Below are positions 1 to 5,112 of a stretch of 5,112 bases of DNA, piece after piece. The position numbers and the translations under genes were made by a program. Origin of the DNA: Bacteroidales bacterium (GTDB lineage Bacteria > Bacteroidota > Bacteroidia > Bacteroidales > WCHB1-69); NCBI GenBank assembly GCA_012518765.1, contig JAAYRN010000159.1, forward strand, positions 1-5,112, given 5' to 3'. The notes beneath the pieces were generated by a model. The model saw only the letters and a list, made by a program, of their open reading frames with translations. It was not told the origin of the DNA and did no database searches. Each line of letters begins with the position of its first letter. Position 1 is the first letter of the stretch.

Positions 1-1293
1 GGTTCCACCGGTTTTGGGTATGTTATCTTTGTCGTCCATCAAATCTATTACAGGAAATGCTGTTTTAGGATTTACTTCGGTAGAGTGTGCATCTTTGTAT
101 GTTAATACATTGCGAGCAAATTCAACCACAGCACATTGCATGCCTAAGCAAATTCCTAAGAAAGGTATTTTGTTTTCGCGGGCGTAGCGGATGGATATAA
201 TTTTGCCGTCAATGCCTCTTTCGCCAAAACCGGGAGCGACTAAGATAGCATGTAAATGTTTTAATTTATTATCTACATTTGATTCATTGATTCCCTCAGA
301 ATGAATGTATTCTAATTTTACTTTGCATTCATTGGCTACACCTCCGTGTATAAACGATTCGCCAATGGATTTATAAGCATCGTGTAATTCTACGTATTTT
401 CCTACCAATCCTATGGTAACATTGCTTTTTGGAAATTTGAGTTTATGTAAAAAATCCTTCCAATAATCTAAATTGGCTTCTTGTGTAGTGGGTATTTGTA
501 TCAAACGCAGAACTTCCCTGTCTAAACCTTCTTTTTGCATTAGCAAGGGAACTTCGTAAATAGATTCAACATCAATGGATTGAATCACACAAGAGGGTTG
601 TACGTTGCAAAATAGGGCGATTTTTCTGCGTAGGGCATCGTTTAGGTCGTGTTCGGTACGGCAAACGATAATATCGGGTTGAACTCCTTGTTCCAACAAT
701 GTTTTTACGGAGTGTTGAGTGGGTTTGGTTTTGAGCTCACCGGTAGTTTTTAAATAAGGAACTAACGTCAAATGAATGGTTACACTTTTTTTTCCTAACT
801 CCCAATTTAACTGACGAATAGCCTCTATAAATGGGAAGGATTCAATGTCGCCTACGGTTCCGCCTATTTCTATGATTACAAAATCGTAATTGCCACTATC
901 ACCCAATAATTTAATATGTCTTTGTATTTCGTCGGTAATGTGTGGAATCACTTGTACGGTTTGTCCCAAGAAATCGCCTCTACGCTCTTTTTCAATAACA
1001 TCCTTATACACTCTACCCGTAGTAATATTGTTTACTTGTGAGGTTGGTATATTGAGGAAACGCTCGTAATGCCCTAAGTCTAAGTCTGTTTCAGCACCAT
1101 CTTCGGTTACATAACATTCGCCATGCTCATAGGGATTGAGTGTGCCGGGGTCTATGTTGATATAAGGATCTAACTTTTGAATAGTTACGCTATACCCTCT
1201 GGCTTTCAATAAAGCAGCCAAGGAAGACGAAACGATACCTTTACCCAAAGATGAGGCAACTCCCCCTGTTACAAATATATAACGTGTTTCCAT
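1..1293 (-). CDS. pyrG: CTP synthase (glutamine-hydrolysing), 3' end outside the window
   Basis: This enzyme makes CTP from UTP, ATP and glutamine-derived ammonia, the last step of cytosolic pyrimidine nucleotide synthesis. The reading begins METRYIFVTGGVASSLGKG at the ATG complementary to 1291-1293 and stays open for 431 codons to the left edge. CTP synthases are about 535-545 residues, so roughly 105 C-terminal residues are missing, including the His and Glu of the glutaminase triad. The N-terminal amidoligase domain (about 1-270) shows the P-loop with K18, the UTP/Mg region DPYINIDPGT and YEHGECYVTEDGAETDLDLGHYERF with D72, and EIGGTVGDIES with E142. The class I glutamine amidotransferase domain begins near residue 292 (VTIGLVGKYVELHDAYKS). 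It has the oxyanion-loop sequence APGFGERG and the nucleophile elbow FLGICLGMQ, with catalytic Cys382. All visible key residues are intact. The gene is transcribed away from the exonuclease gene, and its start is fixed by the family N-terminus. Confidence 0.97.
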   Translation of the reverse strand, partial: METRYIFVTGGVASSLGKGIVSSSLAALLKARGYSVTIQKLDPYINIDPGTLNPYEHGECYVTEDGAETDLDLGHYERFLNIPTSQVNNITTGRVYKDVIEKERRGDFLGQTVQVIPHITDEIQRHIKLLGDSGNYDFVIIEIGGTVGDIESFPFIEAIRQLNWELGKKSVTIHLTLVPYLKTTGELKTKPTQHSVKTLLEQGVQPDIIVCRTEHDLNDALRRKIALFCNVQPSCVIQSIDVESIYEVPLLMQKEGLDREVLRLIQIPTTQEANLDYWKDFLHKLKFPKSNVTIGLVGKYVELHDAYKSIGESFIHGGVANECKVKLEYIHSEGINESNVDNKLKHLHAILVAPGFGERGIDGKIISIRYARENKIPFLGICLGMQCAVVEFARNVLTYKDAHSTEVNPKTAFPVIDLMDDKDNIPKTGGT

Positions 1294-1325
1294 TGATAAG
1301 GAATTATTTAATTGATATGAAAAGA

Positions 1326-1333
1326 CAAAAATA
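1326..1333 (-). promoter_or_regulatory. Candidate -7 element of the pyrG promoter
   Basis: Read on the minus strand this is TATTTTTG, an exact match to the Bacteroidota -7 consensus TAnnTTTG. It would place the transcription start near 1318-1322 and give pyrG a leader of about 25-29 bases. The -33 region (about 1351-1356) has no clear TTG, only T-rich sequence, so the upstream half is weak. The spacer is very AT-rich and chance matches occur, so this is a candidate only. Confidence 0.5.
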
Positions 1334-1342
1334 CTAAAATTA

Positions 1343-1354
1343 GTTTTATAAAAC
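1343..1354. repeat. Perfect 12-bp palindrome (possible operator) beside the pyrG promoter
   Basis: GTTTTATAAAAC equals its own reverse complement with no central loop. It lies about 10 bp upstream of the candidate pyrG -7 element, across the place where RNA polymerase would contact the -33 region. A second inverted repeat, ACTAA-AA-TTAGT (1333-1344), abuts it and overlaps it by two bases. A dimeric regulator site is possible. AT-rich DNA also yields such palindromes by chance, and no regulator is visible in the window. Confidence 0.3.
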
Positions 1355-1462
1355 GATGCAGTTTTTGTTTTTTTACTTTAATTTTGATTGTTTTTACATT
1401 TCTACGTATTTAAAATAAACTTAATATGACGCATAAGACTTAAATAAAACACTTAAAAACCC

Positions 1463-1492
1463 TTTGCAGTGTAGTATTTTTTACTATTTTTG
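1463..1492 (+). promoter_or_regulatory. Promoter of the exonuclease-rluD-recO-malic enzyme unit
   Basis: TTTG at 1463-1466, an 18-base spacer and TATTTTTG at 1485-1492 match both halves of the Bacteroidota primary sigma factor promoter (TTTG or TTG, then TAnnTTTG about 17-23 bases on). Transcription should begin near 1496-1500, leaving an A-rich leader of about 20 bases before the ATG at 1517. This is the best promoter in the window. No comparable promoter was seen in the short gaps of the four-gene run, so it may serve all of them. Confidence 0.65.
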
Positions 1493-1516
1493 CAATTCAA
1501 AAAAAAGAAAACGAAA

Positions 1517-2338
1517 ATGAAACTTAATTTAAGCCGCCCTTTGGTGTTTTTTGATTTAGAAACTACAGGAGTTAACGTAGGAGTTGATAAAATTGTAGAA
1601 ATATCCATGCTGAAAGTAATGCCCGATGGCAGCACTGAAATTCGTACTGAATTGATAAATCCGGGTGTGCCCATACCCTCCGAAGTATCGAAAATACACG
1701 GAATATACGATAAGGATGTAGCTGATAAACCGCATTTTGAACAAATTGCACCTGCTATCAGTAGTTTTATGAAAGGATGCGATATGGCAGGCTATAACTT
1801 ATTGAAATTTGATTTACCACTTTTAGTTGAAGAGTTTTTAAGAGTAGGACAAGATTTTGATTTGCGTGGGGTACAAGTTGTGGATGTTCAGAATATATTC
1901 CACCGTATGGAACCGCGTAATTTAAGGGCAGCATATAAATTTTACTGTGGCGAAACCCTTGAAAATGCTCACAGTGCCGAAGCCGATACCGTGGCAACTT
2001 ACAAGGTGCTTTTGTCTCAACTTGATTTTTACAAAGATACGCCTTATATAGACGAAGACGACAATGAAACGTATCCTATAAAAAACAGTGTCAGCGATTT
2101 AGCTAATTTTTCAACCACAGGGCGTAATGTCGATTTGGTGGGACACATCGTTTTTGACGAACAAGATAGGGAAGTGTTTAATTTTGGAAAACACAAAGGA
2201 AAAACAGTAGAACAAGTTTTTGCCATGGAACCTAATTACTACGATTGGATGATGAAAGCCGATTTTCCCTTATACACAAAAAAAATCATACATAGCATTC
2301 GCTTGCGTATGTTAGGTTCTAAATTTACAGGGAAATAA
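1517..2338 (+). CDS. DEDDh-family 3'-5' exonuclease with ExoX-like C-terminal domain
   Basis: This is a 273-residue protein of the DnaQ-like exonuclease superfamily, which removes nucleotides from 3' ends of DNA (some members act on RNA) with two metal ions. The catalytic motifs are complete: FDLETTG gives D13 and E15, GYNLLKFD gives D99, and HSAEADT gives H152 and D157, the DEDDh arrangement. An acidic linker (about 174-186) leads to a C-terminal region with FGKHKGKTVEQV at about 223-234 followed by an aromatic stretch (YYDWM). This resembles the small domain found at the end of ExoX-like exonucleases. There is no polymerase or helicase domain, so it is a stand-alone enzyme rather than a PolC or DinG fusion. 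The start is ATG 1517. An in-frame TTG at 1490 would add nine residues (MQFKKKKTK), but it overlaps the promoter -7 element. It is first in the run, 21 bp before the RluD-like gene. Its physiological substrate cannot be told from sequence; repair or end-trimming is likely. Confidence 0.88.
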   Translation: MKLNLSRPLVFFDLETTGVNVGVDKIVEISMLKVMPDGSTEIRTELINPGVPIPSEVSKIHGIYDKDVADKPHFEQIAPAISSFMKGCDMAGYNLLKFDLPLLVEEFLRVGQDFDLRGVQVVDVQNIFHRMEPRNLRAAYKFYCGETLENAHSAEADTVATYKVLLSQLDFYKDTPYIDEDDNETYPIKNSVSDLANFSTTGRNVDLVGHIVFDEQDREVFNFGKHKGKTVEQVFAMEPNYYDWMMKADFPLYTKKIIHSIRLRMLGSKFTGK

Positions 2339-2359
2339 ATATTTAGGATTAAACGCTAA

Positions 2360-3469
2360 ATGAAAAAACCAAAAAACAAGGAAGAAGAACTATCAAAGGC
2401 TGACGAAACCACAGAAAATCAAGAAAAAGAAACTTCTGAGGGAGCCGATGAGATGTACGAACATTATAATTTTGTGGTTGACAAAGGGCAATCTTTGTTG
2501 CGTATAGATAAATATTTATACGGACATATCGAAAATGTATCTCGTAACAAAATACAACAAGCCGCCAAAGCAGGCAATATTCTCGTAAACGGTATTGCCG
2601 AAAAACCCAACTATAAGGTGAAACCTTTGGATACGGTTTCGGTGCTTATGTCGCAGCCACCCAAAGAGTTTGAAGTTATTCCCGAAGACATTCCCATCGA
2701 TATAGTATACGAAGATGACGATTTGGTAATTGTCAATAAAAAACCCGGTATGGTGGTACATCCAGCCTATGGAAATTATACCGGAACTTTGGTCAATGCA
2801 CTGAGTTATCATTTTGGCGGAAATAGAAAAGAAGACGGAAGCATACAAAATCCCTTTTTGGTACATCGTATTGATAAAGACACTTCGGGGATTATGATTG
2901 TAGCCAAAAATGAGTACGCACAAGCTAAATTAGCCTCTCAATTTTACTATAAAACCATAGAGCGAAAATACCATGCACTTGTGTGGGGCGATATGAAAGA
3001 AGACCAAGGAACTATAGAAAGTTATGTGGGTAGGAGTGAGGCGGATAGGAGAGTAATGAGGGTGTTTTTCGATTCCGATAAAGGAAAATATGCCATTACA
3101 CATTGGAAGGTATTGGAACGATTTGGCTATGTTACTTTGGTAGAATGTCAATTGGAAACAGGACGAACCCACCAAATACGTATTCACATGAAACACATTG
3201 GACATCCCTTGTTTAACGATTATGTATACGGAGGGAATAAGATATTAAAAGGAACCATTTACAGCAAATACAAGCAATTTGTAAAAAACTGTTTTAAACT
3301 AATGCCACGTCAAGGTTTACATGCTAAAATATTAAAATTCATACATCCTACTACTGAAGAAATCATGTATTTTAACTCCGATTTACCCGAAGATATGCAA
3401 AATGTAATCGACAAATGGAGGGAGTACTCTACCCATAAACAATTTGAAGAAGACAACTATAACGAATAA
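2360..3469 (+). CDS. rluD: RluA-family 23S rRNA pseudouridine synthase, RluD-like
   Basis: The enzyme isomerises specific uridines in RNA to pseudouridine. The closest recognisable type is RluD, which modifies helix 69 of 23S rRNA in E. coli; that exact target is inferred. The 369-residue protein has a charged, low-complexity N-terminus (1-31). An S4 RNA-binding domain follows (about 45-97, LLRIDKYLYGHIENVSRNKIQ and GNILVNG). The catalytic domain has NKKPGMVVHP (126-135), HRIDKDTSG with nucleophile D172, the conserved RKYHALVWG region, and LETGRTHQIRIHMKHIGHPLFND (265-287). All diagnostic motifs are intact. The C-terminal segment with LMPRQGLHAKILKFIHPTT is also typical of the family. ATG 2360 is used. 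M32 (MYEHYNF) is an alternative start that would remove most of the charged tail without touching the S4 domain. It sits 21 bp after the exonuclease gene and 35 bp before recO, consistent with co-transcription. Confidence 0.92.
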   Translation: MKKPKNKEEELSKADETTENQEKETSEGADEMYEHYNFVVDKGQSLLRIDKYLYGHIENVSRNKIQQAAKAGNILVNGIAEKPNYKVKPLDTVSVLMSQPPKEFEVIPEDIPIDIVYEDDDLVIVNKKPGMVVHPAYGNYTGTLVNALSYHFGGNRKEDGSIQNPFLVHRIDKDTSGIMIVAKNEYAQAKLASQFYYKTIERKYHALVWGDMKEDQGTIESYVGRSEADRRVMRVFFDSDKGKYAITHWKVLERFGYVTLVECQLETGRTHQIRIHMKHIGHPLFNDYVYGGNKILKGTIYSKYKQFVKNCFKLMPRQGLHAKILKFIHPTTEEIMYFNSDLPEDMQNVIDKWREYSTHKQFEEDNYNE

Positions 3470-3504
3470 TAACTTGCAAAAAAAACGAAAATATTACCGT
3501 AAAA

Positions 3505-4221
3505 ATGCTATATAAAACAAGAGGAATCGTTCTGAATAAAATCATGCACACCGACCATAAAATGATAGTGCATATATTTACTTCGGAATATGGCTACAAG
3601 TCTTATATGCATTATTTTTCCTTGCAAAAAAACAGAAAAAAACACTCGCTAAGCCTGCATCCCATGTCTGTGGTAGAGTTGGTAGCAGAACAAAAAAACA
3701 ACGTATCTTTGGAGTATATAAAAGAAGTACGACTTATACACACGAGCAATCCTTATGAATTTGATGTGTTGAAATCCAGTGTTGTACAGTTTTTAAACGA
3801 AGTGTTATTAAAAATACTTTGTCAATGCGGTTGCGACGAAGATATGTATTTATACATAGAAAACTCTTTGGTAAATTTTCAACATAAAGAATTTTCGCCC
3901 GATTTTCACCTGCGTTTTTTACTGCATTTAACCAAGTATTTTGGCTGTTTTCCCGAAAATAATTATTCCGAAAAATATAAAACATTCAACTATCAAACTG
4001 CTTGTTTCGACGATAACGGCTCCAATCCTGCCGAAACCGAAATAAGTGCATGGATACATATTTTACTCAAACAAGAACTGTTTTCCAACGACAAGGAATT
4101 AAAACCTCCTTATCATTTGAGAAACAAAATATTACAATCCATATTGTCGTATTATACCATGCACATAAGTAATATAAAAGGATTGAAATCCTTAGAAGTA
4201 TTGAACGTCATTTTAAGATAA
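3505..4221 (+). CDS. recO: DNA repair and recombination mediator RecO
   Basis: RecO works with RecR to load RecA onto SSB-coated single-stranded DNA in the RecFOR gap-repair pathway, and it can anneal complementary strands. The 238-residue product, about the usual length, starts MLYKTRGIVLNKIMHTDHKMIVHIFTSEYG. This is the characteristic N-terminal OB-fold beginning (T-RGIVL, then D-K-IVHIFT--YG). The remainder is a helical domain containing YFGCFPENNYSE (145-156) and a C-terminus LRNKILQSILSYYTMHISNIKGLKSLEVLNVIL, which reads like Bacteroidota RecO. The CxxC pairs of the Deinococcus-type zinc finger are not present in their usual form. Instead there is a tight C106-Q-C108-G-C110 cluster, plus C148 and C167. 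The start at ATG 3505 fits the family N-terminus. Its leader is A-rich, including an 8-A run at 3478-3485, and has no clear Shine-Dalgarno sequence. It is third in the plus-strand run. Confidence 0.9.
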   Translation: MLYKTRGIVLNKIMHTDHKMIVHIFTSEYGYKSYMHYFSLQKNRKKHSLSLHPMSVVELVAEQKNNVSLEYIKEVRLIHTSNPYEFDVLKSSVVQFLNEVLLKILCQCGCDEDMYLYIENSLVNFQHKEFSPDFHLRFLLHLTKYFGCFPENNYSEKYKTFNYQTACFDDNGSNPAETEISAWIHILLKQELFSNDKELKPPYHLRNKILQSILSYYTMHISNIKGLKSLEVLNVILR

Positions 4222-4233
4222 TATTATTAGATT

Positions 4234-5112
4234 ATGAATACACTAAAAAAAGATTTAAGTAATTTAGAATCCTTGTTTCCCAACGATTTCACGGCAGAAC
4301 AAAAAGCCAAATGTAAAACTTTGTTTTATAAAAAAATGTCCTCGTATGCTCACGCATTTTACAAAGGTAAAATGCAAACTTTTTTAAAAGTTCCTGTTGA
4401 AGGAATCAACTGGTTTAATGTGTGGTACACTCCGGGTGTTTCCGAAGTTTCGACAAGTATACGCGACAACAACGATACATCTTTTCAGTTGAGTAATCGC
4501 GGTAATTTGGTGGCTATTGTGAGCGATAGTACACGCGTATTGGGCGATGGCGACTGTACGCCTCCAGGAGGATTGGGCGTAATGGAAGGAAAAGCAATGT
4601 TAATGAAATACTTAGGTGATGTAGATGCCACGGCTTTGTGTATAGATAACAGAGACAAAAACGACGAACCCAATGCCGATAAAATCATAGATTTTGTAAA
4701 AATGCTGCAACCCAGTTTTGGAGCGGTTAATTTGGAAGATATTTCCCATCCCAATTGCTATAAAGTATTGGATGTGTTGAGAGAAGAATGCGATATACCC
4801 GTTTGGCACGACGATGCACAAGGTACCGCCTGCGTTACCTTAGCCGCATTGATAAATGCGTTGAAATTAGCCGATAAAAAATTAGAAGACTGTAAAATAG
4901 TCTTATACGGAGCTGGTGCTGCCAATACGTGCATTGCTCGCTTGCTGATAACCGATGGAGCCGACCCCAAGAAAATGATTATTTACGACAGTAAAACTAC
5001 CCTACACGACCAACGAGCCAGATACAGAGACGATGAACGCTATTACCAACAATGGGAGTTGTGTCAACAAACGAATCCTGAGCGTATTACCAAAGAAGAA
5101 GAAGCCTTTGAA
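4234..5112 (+). CDS. Malic-enzyme-family oxidoreductase (malate to pyruvate + CO2), 3' end outside the window
   Basis: Malic enzymes oxidatively decarboxylate malate to pyruvate with NAD or NADP, feeding pyruvate and reducing power to metabolism. From ATG 4234 the frame is open for 293 codons to the right edge. The malic domain shows WYTPGVSEVS with the likely general-acid Y65, VSDSTRVLGDGD (96-107), GLGVMEGKAMLMKYLG with likely catalytic K120, NLEDI with E168 and D169, and IPVWHDDAQGTA with metal-binding D193 and D194. The NAD-binding domain follows with the Rossmann loop GAGAAN (226-231), and D252 ends the next strand, which mildly favours NAD. The family's common HDDQHGT is HDDAQGT here. 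The segment after DSKTTLHDQRAR is longer than in common malic enzymes and carries WELCQQTN, which places it in a divergent subgroup. Whether a phosphotransacetylase-like C-terminal domain follows cannot be seen. It starts 12 bp after recO, so it is probably co-transcribed. Confidence 0.87.
   Translation, partial: MNTLKKDLSNLESLFPNDFTAEQKAKCKTLFYKKMSSYAHAFYKGKMQTFLKVPVEGINWFNVWYTPGVSEVSTSIRDNNDTSFQLSNRGNLVAIVSDSTRVLGDGDCTPPGGLGVMEGKAMLMKYLGDVDATALCIDNRDKNDEPNADKIIDFVKMLQPSFGAVNLEDISHPNCYKVLDVLREECDIPVWHDDAQGTACVTLAALINALKLADKKLEDCKIVLYGAGAANTCIARLLITDGADPKKMIIYDSKTTLHDQRARYRDDERYYQQWELCQQTNPERITKEEEAFE

Noticed and set aside
1379..1386. A second plus-strand TAnnTTTG match (TAATTTTG)
   Set aside because: The nearest TTTG upstream (1364-1367) is only 11 bases away, too close for a -33 element. 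The site lies about 130 bases before the exonuclease ATG. It is probably a chance match in T-rich DNA.
1294..1516. Small RNA, riboswitch or attachment site in the divergent spacer
   Set aside because: Apart from the promoters and short AT-rich repeats, no stable GC-containing stem-loop, conserved riboswitch core or tRNA-like sequence could be seen.
2339..2359. Possible Shine-Dalgarno sequence (AGGA in TTTAGGATT) before the RluD-like gene
   Set aside because: It lies about 12 bases from the ATG, farther than usual. The other starts in the window have no such motif, and Bacteroidota commonly initiate without one.
2516..2923. A 135-codon minus-strand open frame opposite the RluD-like gene
   Set aside because: It lies entirely inside a well-supported coding gene with intact S4 and catalytic motifs, and its translation has no recognisable domain. 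It is an antisense shadow.
3470..3504. Possible promoter or terminator in the rluD-recO gap
   Set aside because: TAACTTGC resembles the -7 element only partly and no -33 partner is evident. No GC-rich hairpin followed by a T-run is present. The gap looks like an A-rich translation leader.
4485..4970. Overlapping minus-strand open frames opposite the malic enzyme gene
   Set aside because: The plus strand carries continuous malic-enzyme motifs across the same bases, and the minus-strand translations show no family features.

Overview
The window looks like ordinary chromosome from a member of the Bacteroidota. Four things suggest this. The DNA is visibly AT-rich. Translation starts are preceded by A/T-rich leaders with no convincing Shine-Dalgarno sequence. 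The divergent spacer carries the phylum-type -7 element (TAnnTTTG) on both strands. The RecO and RluD-like proteins read like Bacteroidota versions of their families. No genus can be named from sequence reading alone.

Layout: positions 1-1293 (minus strand) hold the first 431 codons of pyrG, CTP synthase, which runs off the left edge. Positions 1294-1516 are an AT-rich divergent spacer. Its two candidate promoters share the same -7 octamer, TATTTTTG, and a perfect 12-bp palindrome lies beside the pyrG one. From 1517 to the right edge, four plus-strand genes follow at 21, 35 and 12 bp spacing with no visible terminator between them. They are a DEDDh 3'-5' exonuclease with an ExoX-type C-terminal domain (1517-2338), an RluD-like 23S rRNA pseudouridine synthase (2360-3469), the recombination mediator RecO (3505-4221), and a malic-enzyme-family protein (4234 onward) that runs off the right edge.

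The plus-strand genes are probably one transcription unit mixing DNA processing/repair (exonuclease, RecO), rRNA modification (RluD-like) and central carbon metabolism (malic enzyme). The exonuclease and RecO could plausibly act on the same DNA intermediates, but nothing in the sequence proves it. The genes otherwise look like housekeeping functions that share a promoter.

I saw no tRNA, rRNA, CRISPR array, insertion sequence, phage gene or clearly novel system. The points most worth a second look are the start codon of the exonuclease (ATG at 1517, with the longer TTG-initiated reading overlapping the promoter), the palindrome beside the pyrG promoter, the divergent malic-enzyme subfamily, and a cysteine cluster in RecO.
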